A stretch of DNA of 64,000 nucleotides. Origin: Oscillospiraceae bacterium (GTDB lineage Bacteria > Bacillota_A > Clostridia > Oscillospirales > Ruminococcaceae). The translations under genes were made by a program, and so were the position numbers. Location of the stretch: positions 1 to 64,000 of the forward strand of contig SFDQ01000010.1 in NCBI GenBank assembly GCA_004558145.1. The letters run 5' to 3'. The notes under the pieces were generated by a model. The model was given only the letters and a program-made list of their open reading frames with translations, did no database searches and had not been told where the DNA came from. Shown here one piece after another: positions 34,107-42,308 of this stretch (its first letter is position 1; each line of letters starts with the position of its first letter).

Positions 34107-35870
34107 ATGGAACACACCGCCAAAAAGCAGGGCCTTTTGCGGCGCTTCTGGCCCTATCTGAAAAAGTATAAGCGCATTCTGGTCTTTGACCTGGCCTGCG
34201 CGGCGCTGACCACCCTGTGCGACATGGTGCTGCCGCTCATCATGCGGTTTTTGACCAACACCGCCACCACCGACGCCTCCCTGCTCACCGCGGGACTGGT
34301 GCTGCGGCTGGGCCTTATCTATCTGGTGCTGCGCATCATCGACGGCCTTGCCAACTACTACATGGCGGACATGGGCCACGTGATGGGCGTGTATGTGGAG
34401 ACGGACATGCGCCGGGACGCCTTCGCCCATCTGCAGCGGCTGGGCTACACCTACTACTCCAACACCAAGGTGGGCCAGATCATGGGCCGCATCACCAACG
34501 ACCTGTTCGATGTGACCGAGTTCGCCCACCACTGCCCGGAAGAGTTCTTCATCGCCGCCATCAAGATAACCGCCAGCTTCATCATCCTGTGCCAGTCCAG
34601 CGTGGCGCTCACCCTCATCCTCTTCGCCTGCGTGCCGCTGATGGGGGTGGTGTCCACCATCATCAACCTGAAGCTGCGGGCGGCCTTCCGCCGCCAGCGG
34701 GTGCAGATCGGCGAATTGAACGCCCGCATCGAGGACAGCCTTTTGGGCGAGCGGGTGGTGAAGGCCTTCGCCAACGAGGCGGTGGAAATTGAAAAGTTCC
34801 GGCGGGACAACGAGGCCTTCAAGGCCATCAAAAAGCAGACCTACCGCTTCATGGCGGCCTTCCAGACCAGCACCCGCCTGTTCGACGGGCTGATGTATCT
34901 GGTGGTCATCGTGGCGGGCGGCCTGTTCCTGGTGAGCGGACGCATCGCCGCCGGCGACCTTGTGGCCTACATGCTCTATGTGACCACCCTCATCGCCACC
35001 ATCCGCCGCATCGTGGAGTTCGCCGAGCAGTTCCAGCGGGGCGTGACCGGCATCGAGCGCTTCTGCGAGATCATGGACGCGCCCATCGAGATAACCGACG
35101 CGCCGAACGCAAAGCCCCTGGAGGTGAAGGCCGGGGCCATCCGGCTGGAGAACGTCTCCTTCGAGTACCCCGACGACCACAACCGGGTGCTGCGGGGGGT
35201 GGATTTGGAAATTCGCCCCGGCGAAAAGCTGGCCCTGGTGGGGCCCTCCGGCGGCGGCAAGACCACCCTGTGCAACCTCATCCCCCGGTTCTACGACGTG
35301 ACCGGCGGGCGCATCCTCATCGACGGGCAGGACGTGCGGCAGGTAACGCTGGACAGCCTGCGGGGCGCCATCGGCGTGGTGCAGCAGGACGTGTACCTCT
35401 TCAGCGGCAGCGTTTATGAGAACATCGCCTACGGCAAGCCGGGGGCTTCCCGCCAGGAGGTGGAGGCCGCAGCCAAGCTGGCCGGGGCCCACGAGTTCAT
35501 CACAAAGCTGAAGGACGGCTACGACACCTATGTGGGCGAGCGGGGCGTGAAGCTGAGCGGCGGCCAGAAACAGCGCATCTCCATCGCCCGGGTGTTTTTG
35601 AAAAACCCGCCCATCCTCATTCTGGACGAGGCCACCAGCGCGCTGGACAACGAGAGCGAGGTGCTGGTGAACCGCAGCCTGGAGGCGCTGGCCAAAGGGC
35701 GCACCACCCTGACCATTGCCCACCGGCTGACCACCATCCAGAACGCCGACCGCATCCTGGTGCTGGGCAAAGAGGGCATCGAGGAGCAGGGCACCCACGC
35801 CGAACTTCTGGCAAAGCAGGGCGTCTACTTCCGGCTGTGGAACGGCCTTGTGGGCGCGGAAGAAGAATAA
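34107..35870 (+). CDS. ABC exporter half-transporter (MsbA/LmrA type)
   Basis: 587 residues: six-helix membrane domain (about 20-320) and nucleotide-binding domain with Walker A GPSGGGKTT, Q-loop VQQDVYLF, signature LSGGQKQR and Walker B LILDEATSALD. All catalytic residues are canonical, and no partner half-transporter is adjacent, so a homodimer is expected. ATG follows AAAGGAGG by 6 bases. No own promoter is clear; it may be fed by read-through from the SGNH gene. Lipid or peptide export are both possible. A terminator follows 12 bases after the stop. Confidence 0.94.
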   Translation: MEHTAKKQGLLRRFWPYLKKYKRILVFDLACAALTTLCDMVLPLIMRFLTNTATTDASLLTAGLVLRLGLIYLVLRIIDGLANYYMADMGHVMGVYVETDMRRDAFAHLQRLGYTYYSNTKVGQIMGRITNDLFDVTEFAHHCPEEFFIAAIKITASFIILCQSSVALTLILFACVPLMGVVSTIINLKLRAAFRRQRVQIGELNARIEDSLLGERVVKAFANEAVEIEKFRRDNEAFKAIKKQTYRFMAAFQTSTRLFDGLMYLVVIVAGGLFLVSGRIAAGDLVAYMLYVTTLIATIRRIVEFAEQFQRGVTGIERFCEIMDAPIEITDAPNAKPLEVKAGAIRLENVSFEYPDDHNRVLRGVDLEIRPGEKLALVGPSGGGKTTLCNLIPRFYDVTGGRILIDGQDVRQVTLDSLRGAIGVVQQDVYLFSGSVYENIAYGKPGASRQEVEAAAKLAGAHEFITKLKDGYDTYVGERGVKLSGGQKQRISIARVFLKNPPILILDEATSALDNESEVLVNRSLEALAKGRTTLTIAHRLTTIQNADRILVLGKEGIEEQGTHAELLAKQGVYFRLWNGLVGAEEE

Positions 35871-35881
35871 GACAGACGGCA

Positions 35882-35923
35882 AGCGCCGCCTCTCTCCAAA
35901 ACAGGAGGGAGGCGGCGCTTTTT
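35882..35923 (+). terminator. Intrinsic terminator
   Basis: 16-bp stem (35882-35897 with 35904-35919, one G-U), 6-base loop, T-run. It ends the last gene before an 800-base gene-free tract. Confidence 0.92.
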
Positions 35924-35947
35924 GTTTTGCCGGGGCGGGGGAGGGGA

Positions 35948-36056
35948 GGGCAGTTTTGTGGAAGATGCTCCGCCCGGTTTCTCCCCACCGCACGCTGCAT
36001 TTCGGACATTTTCCACGACGAAGGAAAATGTCCGCTCTGATGCGCACTACGTGGGG
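35948..36056 (+). repeat. Structured repeat, copy 1 (plus orientation)
   Basis: Begins GGGCAGTTTTG (35948-35958). Outer stem CCCCAC 35983-35988 pairs with GTGGGG 36051-36056. Conserved left strand CGCACGCTGCATTTCGGACA (35989-36008). Inner 12-bp perfect stem 36003-36014 / 36023-36034 with loop ACGACGAA, then conserved right strand CTCTGATGCGCACTAC (36035-36050). Compared with the other copies, stem bases change in pairs while the internal-loop strands stay constant. Confidence 0.85.
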
Positions 36057-36179
36057 AAAACCGGGCTTCGGCTCGGCCGGGTGGTGCCCCCGGACCGAGC
36101 GGTGAAAGCGGCAAGGCAGGGCGGCGCTCTGGCCCGCTTTGCCCGGCCCGCCGCCCGATGCCAGCCGAGCCAGACGCGG

Positions 36180-36296
36180 CACTGCCGCCGCGTAGTGCGC
36201 CTCGGAGCGAACACGCTGCACGGTGCGAGTGCAGCGTGTCCGAAACGCCGCGTGCGGCGGCGGACAGTGACGCGGCCGCCCCGCGCAAAACTGCCC
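36180..36296 (-). repeat. Structured repeat, copy 3 (inverted)
   Basis: Read on the minus strand it starts GGGCAGTTTTG (36296-36286), then the conserved strand CGCACGCGGCG-TTTCGGACA, an inner 13-bp stem of quite different sequence (36242-36230 with 36220-36208, one G-U on this strand but A-C on the other), then CTCCGAGGCGCACTACG. The outer stem is CACTG...CCGCCG with CGGCGG...CAGTG. The 39-base distance from GGGC to CCGCACGC matches copies 1 (40) and 4 (41). Confidence 0.8.
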
Positions 36297-36324
36297 GCAC
36301 CACAGCGCCGCCCGGACAATAAAA

Positions 36325-36379
36325 GGGCCTGTTTTGACCGAACCGCTTCGCCCGGCCCATCCCCACCGCACGCGGCATT
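36325..36379 (+). repeat. Structured repeat, copy 4 (left part only)
   Basis: GGGCCTGTTTTG at 36325-36336 and TCCCCACCGCACGCGGCATT at 36360-36379 match the left third of copy 1 with the same spacing; the hairpin and right strand are missing. It lies 31 bases before copy 2. Confidence 0.65.
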
Positions 36380-36410
36380 GTCGTTTCTTTTGCGTCCGCC
36401 CGGGGCCACG

Positions 36411-36483
36411 CACCCTCGCACGCGGCATCTCGGACACTTTTCACGACGAAGAAAAGTGTCCGTTCTGATGCGCACTAAGGGTG
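36411..36483 (+). repeat. Structured repeat, copy 2 (plus orientation)
   Basis: Outer stem CACCCT 36411-36416 / AGGGTG 36478-36483; left strand CGCACGCGGCATCTCGGACA (36417-36436); inner 12-bp perfect stem 36431-36442 / 36451-36462; identical loop ACGACGAA; right strand TTCTGATGCGCACTAA. Against copy 1, the inner stem carries the compensatory change T-A to C-G, and the outer stem differs at several pairs yet still pairs fully. Confidence 0.85.
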
Positions 36484-36602
36484 GTGTCCCCGGGCTGCCG
36501 GGCCGGGGTGAGCGCGGTCAGCGCGGCGAGCCTTTTGCCCGCCCGCTGAAAGCCGAACCGCCGCCCCTCCGCCCGCATTTATGAAAAACCTTTCCAAATC
36601 TT

Positions 36603-36643
36603 AAGGCAGGGCAAAGGCAGGGGAAAGAATGGGGCGGTATACT
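36603..36643 (+). promoter_or_regulatory. Promoter of the MacB-like operon with an 11-bp-phased direct repeat
   Basis: -10 TATACT at 36638-36643 has no good -35. In its place AAGGCAGGG occurs twice, 36603-36611 and 36614-36622, exactly 11 bases apart: the spacing of OmpR-family regulator boxes. The likely binder is the regulator encoded at 42298-42972. Confidence 0.6.
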
Positions 36644-36668
36644 CACTTCTCGAAAGGAGGCGGACGCC

Positions 36669-37391
36669 ATGCAAGACCCTTCGCCGCGCAAACGGCCCAT
36701 CGTGGAAGTGCGGGGCCTGCGCAAAGAGTACCCCCTGGGGGACGAGACGGTGGTGGCCCTCAAACACATCGACCTTTCCATCATGCGGGGGGAGATATGC
36801 TGCATCTTCGGCACCTCCGGCTCCGGCAAGAGCACCCTGCTCAACCAGCTGGCGGGCATGGAAAAGCCCACCCGGGGCGAAGTCCGCATCGGCGGCGCGC
36901 CCATCTCCCGCATGAGCGAGGAACAGCTGGCGGCCTTCCGCCAGCGGCACCTGGGCTTCGTGTTCCAGTCCTACAATCTTCTGCCCAGCCTCACCGCCGC
37001 CGAGAACGTGGCCATGCCCCTGTTGTTCCGGGGGGTGCCCCCCGCCCAGCGGGACGCCGCCGCCCGGGCCATGCTCAAGCGGGTGGGCCTGGGCCACCGT
37101 ATGGACCACTACCCCGCCCAGATGTCCGGCGGCCAGCAGCAGCGGGCGGGCATCGCCCGCGCCTTCCTGGCCCGGCCGGACGTGGTGTTCGCCGACGAAC
37201 CCACCGGCAACCTGGATTCCAAAACCACCGTGGAAGTCATGGAGATGATCTGCGGCTTCGCGCGGGATTTCCACCAGACCATCATCCTGGTCACCCACGA
37301 CCCGGAGATGGCCCGTTATGCCGACCACATCGTGACCCTCATCGACGGGGAGATCGTGCGGGAGGAAGTGAAACAAAGGAGCGTGCAGTAA
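36669..37391 (+). CDS. ABC ATPase of a MacB-like system
   Basis: 240-residue ATPase: Walker A GTSGSGKST, Q-loop VFQSYNLLPSL, signature MSGGQQQRA, Walker B VVFADEPTGNLDSK, switch VTHD. It belongs to the LolD/MacB/FtsE-like group that partners FtsX permeases. ATG at 36669 follows AAAGGAGG; first gene of a three-gene operon with 1- and 3-base gaps. It is preceded by the direct-repeat promoter. Confidence 0.94.
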   Translation: MQDPSPRKRPIVEVRGLRKEYPLGDETVVALKHIDLSIMRGEICCIFGTSGSGKSTLLNQLAGMEKPTRGEVRIGGAPISRMSEEQLAAFRQRHLGFVFQSYNLLPSLTAAENVAMPLLFRGVPPAQRDAAARAMLKRVGLGHRMDHYPAQMSGGQQQRAGIARAFLARPDVVFADEPTGNLDSKTTVEVMEMICGFARDFHQTIILVTHDPEMARYADHIVTLIDGEIVREEVKQRSVQ

Positions 37392-37392
37392 C

Positions 37393-39183
37393 ATGAAACA
37401 GTTCTATTTCCGCCGGGGCGTCGCGTCGCTGATGGCGCTGCTGGCGTTGAGCCTTTTGAGCCTGCGGGCGCTGGCGGACGAAGGCCCCGCGCCTGTCACC
37501 CCGCCCGCCGCCGCCTCCGGGAGCAGCTCTTCCGACCCCGCGCCTGCCCCCGCCCCCGTGCCGGGCGTGCTCATCAGCCGCAGCGACATGGCCGACCTGC
37601 CCGCCGGCAGCGAGGCGGACGTCACCGTCTACTTCCGCAACCTGGGCGACGTGACCCTCAAGGGCCCGGTGGCCGCCTTCTCTCCCGCCGACGGCGTGAG
37701 CATCGCGGGCGGCGCGTCCAGCTTCCTTCTGGACGACATCCCCGCCGGCGGCACCGGCAGCGTGACCCTGAAGCTGCGCGCGGCGGACACCGCCGCCGGC
37801 GCCCAGAGCCTGCCGGTGGAGCTGCGCTTCACCTATGGCGAGGACGCCCCCGCCTCCGGCACCGCCTCCGACCGGCTGACCATCCCGGTGAAGGCAAAGC
37901 CTGCGGCCACTCAGCCGCTGGTGCTCATCAGCCGCTCGGACATCTCCAGCCCCATCTCCCCCGGCGAGGTGTTCGATTTGGTGCTCACCTTCAAGAACAC
38001 CGGCGACGTGACCGTGAAGAACGCGGCGGCCACGGTGGCCCCCTCCGAGGGGCTGAGCCTTCTGAACGCCGCCTCCACCTTCCCGGTGTCGGACATCGCC
38101 CCCGGCAAGACCGCCTCCATCACCGTGAAGCTGCAGGGGGCAAGTCAGATCTCCTCCTCCGCCCAGAGCCTCTCGGTGGACCTGCGCTACACCTACGGCA
38201 GCGCCGCCACCGCCGCCTCCGCCTCCGACCGGCTGAACATCCCCGCCAAGGCGGCCTCTTCCGCCTCCAGCGTGGAAAAGCCGGTGCCCAACATCGTGGT
38301 GCAGAAGTTCGACTACGGCGGAAAGCCGGTGGCCGCCGGCGGGCGGTTCCCCCTCTCCTTCACCTTTGAGAACACCGGCACCACCAAGGTGGAAAACATC
38401 GTGGTCACGGTGGACGGCGGCGAGTGCTTCACGGTGGACGGCGGCTCCAACACCGCCCACTACGACGGTCTTGCCGCCGGCAAGACCCTCACCCAGGAGC
38501 TGCCCCTGCAGGCGGTGCCCACCTGCAAAAGCGGGGCCCAGGCCATTACGGTGAGCTTCAAATACGAATATGTGGACGCGGGCAAGCGCAGCCCCGTCAC
38601 CTCGGACATCCGCCTGTCGGTGCCGGTGAGCCAGCCGGACCGCTTCCAGCTGAACCAGCCCGCGGCGGCCTCTTTCACCGCCGGCGAGGAGGGCGAAGTG
38701 ACCCTGGCCTATGTGAACAAGGGCCGGGCGGACATCGGCAACCTGGAGGCCCAGCTGGTGGGCGAGGGCTTTGAGTCCCCCGCGAAGGTGCAGTACCTGG
38801 GCAATGTGGCGGCGGGCACGTCGGGCAGCATCGGCTTTGCCCTGACCCCCGAGGCTGCCGGCAAGCTGGACCTGACCATCAAGGTGACCTACGAGGACGC
38901 CGACCTGCAGACCCAGACCAAGGAGTTCCCCCTCTCGCTGACGGTGGAGGAGGGCGCGCCCGAGCCGGACTTTGCGCTGGACGACGCGGACCTGGCCCCC
39001 GCCCGGCCCGCCTGGCTGCCGGTCATTCCCGCCACGGCGGCGCTGGCCGCTGCCGCCGGCACGGTGTTCTTTCTGGTGAAACGGCTGCGCCGCAAGGCCG
39101 CGGGCGAGGACCCGGTGGCCGACGCGTGGAGCTGGGCCGAGGCCCCCGGCGAGGACGAGCCGGAGCAGCCGAAGGAGGAATGA
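37393..39183 (+). CDS. Secreted, membrane-anchored protein with four CARDB-like domains
   Basis: 596 residues: signal peptide (1-29, cut near ALA-DE), Ala/Pro/Ser linker, then about four Ig-like CARDB/COG1361 repeats near 57-165, 170-285, 295-415 and 420-520; two open with LISRSDM/LISRSDI and have N-T/L-GDVTVKN type strands. A C-terminal transmembrane helix (about 537-560) and short basic cytoplasmic tail (KRLRRK) follow. It lies between ATPase and permease, where MacA-type adaptors sit in other systems, so it is probably the extracytoplasmic partner of the permease. COG1361-type proteins are found in S-layer and ABC contexts; the ligand is unknown. Confidence 0.85.
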   Translation: MKQFYFRRGVASLMALLALSLLSLRALADEGPAPVTPPAAASGSSSSDPAPAPAPVPGVLISRSDMADLPAGSEADVTVYFRNLGDVTLKGPVAAFSPADGVSIAGGASSFLLDDIPAGGTGSVTLKLRAADTAAGAQSLPVELRFTYGEDAPASGTASDRLTIPVKAKPAATQPLVLISRSDISSPISPGEVFDLVLTFKNTGDVTVKNAAATVAPSEGLSLLNAASTFPVSDIAPGKTASITVKLQGASQISSSAQSLSVDLRYTYGSAATAASASDRLNIPAKAASSASSVEKPVPNIVVQKFDYGGKPVAAGGRFPLSFTFENTGTTKVENIVVTVDGGECFTVDGGSNTAHYDGLAAGKTLTQELPLQAVPTCKSGAQAITVSFKYEYVDAGKRSPVTSDIRLSVPVSQPDRFQLNQPAAASFTAGEEGEVTLAYVNKGRADIGNLEAQLVGEGFESPAKVQYLGNVAAGTSGSIGFALTPEAAGKLDLTIKVTYEDADLQTQTKEFPLSLTVEEGAPEPDFALDDADLAPARPAWLPVIPATAALAAAAGTVFFLVKRLRRKAAGEDPVADAWSWAEAPGEDEPEQPKEE

Positions 39184-39186
39184 CCC

Positions 39187-40530
39187 ATGCGCAAACAGGA
39201 CCTGTTTCGCCTGTGCCTGCAAAACCTCCTGCGCAAGCGCTCCCGCACCTTTCTCACGGTGCTGGGGGTGGTCATCGGCGGATGCTCCATCGTCATCATG
39301 GTGTCGCTGGGCATCGGCATGAAGGAGGCCCAGGACAAGCTTCTGGCAGAGCTGGGCGATCTGACCATCATCACCGTCACCGCGCCCCAGGGCGGGCGCG
39401 GCAAGGTGAAGCTGGACGACGCGATGGTGGCCCGGCTGAAAAAACTGGACGGCGCGGTGGCGGTGATGCCCCGGCAGACCATCGATCTGCCGGACCTGCA
39501 CCTTTACGCCGGCAGCGCAAGGCGCTATGTGGCGGACTGGGTGACGGTGACCGGGCTGGACACCGCCGGCATGGAGGCCATGGGCTTCAAGCTGGAAAAG
39601 GGCGAGCGGCCCCTGAAGCCCGGCGAGGTGGTGCTGGGCCAGTACGCGGCCTACAACTTCCGGGACACCCTGCGCCCCGAGGGCTCCAACATGGTGGACC
39701 GCTGGTCCGCCGGGTGGAACGAGGACACCGGCAAGCTGAACGACCCGCCCCCCGCCTATTTTGACCCGCTGAAAGAACCGCTGGTGCTGGAGGCGGAGAA
39801 CGGCGAATACAAGACCAGCCTCACCCTCAAGCCGGTGGCCCTTGCCAAGGAGGACTACTCCAAGGGCACGGAGACCGGCGAGGGGGTGCTGATGGACCTG
39901 AAGGACCTGAAAGTCCTCACCGAAAAGCTGCATCTGGTCAAAAAGGGCGCGTCGCCCTACCAGTCGGTGCTGGTGAAGGCGAACAGCATCTCCCAGGTGG
40001 CGGCGCTGGAAAAGCGCATCCGCGCCCTGGGCTGCGCCACCGAATCCATGGAGAGCATCCGCGAGCCCATGGAAAAAGAGGCCCGGCAAAAGCAGATGAT
40101 GCTGGGCGGCCTTGGGGCCATCAGCCTTGTGGTGGCGGCCATCGGCATCACCAACACCATGGTCATGTCCATCTCCGAGCGCACCAAGGAGATCGGTGTG
40201 ATGAAGGCTCTGGGCTGCTACGTGCGGGACATCCGCGCCCTCTTCCTCGCCGAGGCGGGCTGCATCGGCCTGATGGGCGGCATCGTGAGCTGCATCATCA
40301 GCTTTGTGGCCGCCTTCATCGCCAACATCGTGACCTTAGGCGGGCCGACCTCCGAAAACCTGCGCATCGCCCTTTTGGGCGGCGACGGCCCCGCCCGGGT
40401 CTGCGTAACGCCCCTGTGGCTTTTGCTCTTCGCCATCGCCTTCTCGGTGCTCATCGGTCTGGGCTCCGGCTACTACCCCGCCAACAAGGCGGTGCGCATC
40501 CCGGCCCTGGAAGCCATCAAGAGCGACTGA
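39187..40530 (+). CDS. MacB-like ABC permease
   Basis: 447 residues with the MacB layout: TM1 about 21-43 (TFLTVLGVVIGGCSIVIMVSLG), external MacB_PCD domain about 45-310, and FtsX core with three helices (about 318-342, 357-385, 415-440) containing GITNTMVMSISERTKEIGVMKALG, the signature of this family. It forms the membrane part of the system with the preceding ATPase and CARDB protein. The family handles lipoproteins, antimicrobial peptides or surface polymers; no choice can be made here. It is convergent with the kinase gene across a 197-base tract of inverted repeats. Confidence 0.93.
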   Translation: MRKQDLFRLCLQNLLRKRSRTFLTVLGVVIGGCSIVIMVSLGIGMKEAQDKLLAELGDLTIITVTAPQGGRGKVKLDDAMVARLKKLDGAVAVMPRQTIDLPDLHLYAGSARRYVADWVTVTGLDTAGMEAMGFKLEKGERPLKPGEVVLGQYAAYNFRDTLRPEGSNMVDRWSAGWNEDTGKLNDPPPAYFDPLKEPLVLEAENGEYKTSLTLKPVALAKEDYSKGTETGEGVLMDLKDLKVLTEKLHLVKKGASPYQSVLVKANSISQVAALEKRIRALGCATESMESIREPMEKEARQKQMMLGGLGAISLVVAAIGITNTMVMSISERTKEIGVMKALGCYVRDIRALFLAEAGCIGLMGGIVSCIISFVAAFIANIVTLGGPTSENLRIALLGGDGPARVCVTPLWLLLFAIAFSVLIGLGSGYYPANKAVRIPALEAIKSD

Positions 40531-40673
40531 CCTTTTCCCTTTGCCAGAAGGCCGCGGGCCCCGTGTTTCCTCCCCCATTTGCACGGCAGGCCCGGCGCGG
40601 GAGGCGTTCCTCCGCCCCGCGCCGGTGGGCCCCGGTCTTTCTCTCCCATAGTCCCGGCCATGCCGGGAAAAGC

Positions 40674-40719
40674 GGCAGCGCCGCGCACGCCCCGGACAGG
40701 GGGCATGCGCGGCGCTGCC
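40674..40719. terminator. Large hairpin between convergent genes
   Basis: 14-bp perfect stem GGCAGCGCCGCGCA and its complement (40706-40719), with an inner GCCCC/GGGGC stem. TGATTGTTTT follows on the plus strand. Further upstream are two more inverted repeats (CCGGCGCGGG/CCCGCGCCGG near 40590-40625, and CCCGGC/GCCGGG near 40653-40666). Confidence 0.7.
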
Positions 40720-40727
40720 TGATTGTT

Positions 40728-42308
40728 TTATTCTTCCGCCCGGGGCAGGGTGAGCAGAAACTCGGTGGCGCGGCCGGGGGCGGGCTTTTCGTTCAGCCGG
40801 ATGGAACCGCCGTGCTTTTCCAGGATGCGGCGGGTGATGGCAAGGCCCAGCCCGCTGCCCGCGCCGGTGCGGGCGGCGCTGCCGGTGACGAAGGGCTCGA
40901 AGATGGTCTTGCGCCGCTCGGGCGGGATGCCCGCGCCGTTGTCCGCGATGCGCACCGTCACCTTCTGCGGCCCCGGCTCCACCTCCACAAAGAGCATGGT
41001 GCCCAGCCGGTTGTGGCGCAGGGCGTTGGAGAGGAGGTTGTCCAGCGCCCGGCGCAGCTGCAACTCGTCCACCATGCAGAAGGCGGGCGCTTCGGGGATG
41101 GAGGGCTCCAGCGAGAAGCCCGCCAGGTCGATCTCGTCGTAGCGCGCCGCCAGCCAGGCCCGGAAAAACTCGCACACATCCACCCGCCGGGTGTGCAGCT
41201 CAAAGCGGGGGTGCTGGGTCTTGCTGTACTCGTGAAACGCGTCGGTGAGGCGGGCCAGGTCCGCCGCCTTGCTCTGTATCATCCGCAGGGTGCGCTGGCG
41301 CTCTTCCTCGGGCACCTTGCCGTCGCACAATGCGTCCGCCGCGCCGCAGATGACCGTGACCGGGGTCTTGATGTCGTGGGAGATGTCCGCGATGAGCTTC
41401 TGGCGGCCCTCGTCCAGCCGCTTTCGCTCGGCCTCGCTCTCGGCCAGCCGGGCGGCAAAGTTGTCAAAGCTCTCGCCGATGCGGCGTATCTCCCTTGGGC
41501 CGCCGCAGTTGCCCACCCGCAGGTCCTCGCCCCGGCTCTGGGCGTCCACCGCGGCGTTCAGCGCCGCCAGGGGCCGGGCGATGCGCCGCCGCAGCCGCCA
41601 GATGAACAGCCCCGCCGTGGCCAGAAACAGCGGCAGGAACAGCGCCGCCACCCACACGCTGCCCCCCAGCACCTGACGGTACTGGGCGTCGGTGGGGTAG
41701 GTCTCCCGCAAAAGCAGGGCATAGCGCCCGCCCTGCGGGCCGGCGGCCTCCGCCCGGGCGAGAAAGCCGTTCTCGAACCGGGCGCCGGTGAGATAGCGGT
41801 ATTCCTCGGGGGTGTAGGCGGTGCGGCCCTCCTCCAGCCCCCCCAGCACCACCCGGTAGTTTTCGTCCAGCGCGGCGGTGCGGGTGGCCTCGCCCCCTTC
41901 GCCGTCCGGCGTGTGGGCCACCACCAGATGCCGGGCCGCCCCGTCGCCGCTCAGTTCATAAGCGTCGATCTGCACCCCTTCGCTCCAGGCGGGCACGCAG
42001 GCCAGCGCCCCCGGCTCCACCGCCTCGTCAAAGCCTCCGCCGCTGGAAAACACCAGCGCGCCCTGTTCGTCATAGACGGCAAAATCGCCGCTGCCGTTCA
42101 GGTGGCGGCGCAGCGAATCCCACTTTCCCTCGGCCAGGGCCGGGTCCGTCAGAAGGCTGTCCCAGTCCGGCACGCGGTAGAGCCGGGCGGTGTAGAGCAT
42201 CCACAGGGCGAACACCGCCGCCGCGATGGTCACCAGCGCCAGGGTGAACAGCAGATACTGCCTTGCCAGCAGGCCGAACAGGCCGCCGGCGCTCTTTTCA
42301 CGCTTCAA
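40728..42308 (-). CDS. Sensor histidine kinase (partner of 42298-42972)
   Basis: 526 residues. TM1 about 16-40, a roughly 170-residue extracytoplasmic domain, TM2 about 222-245, HAMP about 245-300, H-box LIADISHDIKTPVTVICG, N-box LDNLLSNALRHNRLG, and G-boxes IADNGAGIPPE and GSGLGLAIT. The sensor part resembles the CHASE/PDC-like loops of envelope-stress kinases only in size. The gene overlaps the end of its regulator by 11 bases. Both converge on the MacB-like operon, and a matched control function is likely. Confidence 0.93.
   Translation of the reverse strand: MKREKSAGGLFGLLARQYLLFTLALVTIAAAVFALWMLYTARLYRVPDWDSLLTDPALAEGKWDSLRRHLNGSGDFAVYDEQGALVFSSGGGFDEAVEPGALACVPAWSEGVQIDAYELSGDGAARHLVVAHTPDGEGGEATRTAALDENYRVVLGGLEEGRTAYTPEEYRYLTGARFENGFLARAEAAGPQGGRYALLLRETYPTDAQYRQVLGGSVWVAALFLPLFLATAGLFIWRLRRRIARPLAALNAAVDAQSRGEDLRVGNCGGPREIRRIGESFDNFAARLAESEAERKRLDEGRQKLIADISHDIKTPVTVICGAADALCDGKVPEEERQRTLRMIQSKAADLARLTDAFHEYSKTQHPRFELHTRRVDVCEFFRAWLAARYDEIDLAGFSLEPSIPEAPAFCMVDELQLRRALDNLLSNALRHNRLGTMLFVEVEPGPQKVTVRIADNGAGIPPERRKTIFEPFVTGSAARTGAGSGLGLAITRRILEKHGGSIRLNEKPAPGRATEFLLTLPRAEE

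Noticed and set aside
35954..36584. Open frames across the gene-free tract with structured repeats
   Set aside because: Frames on several strands run through hairpins and differ between repeat copies, with no codon conservation.
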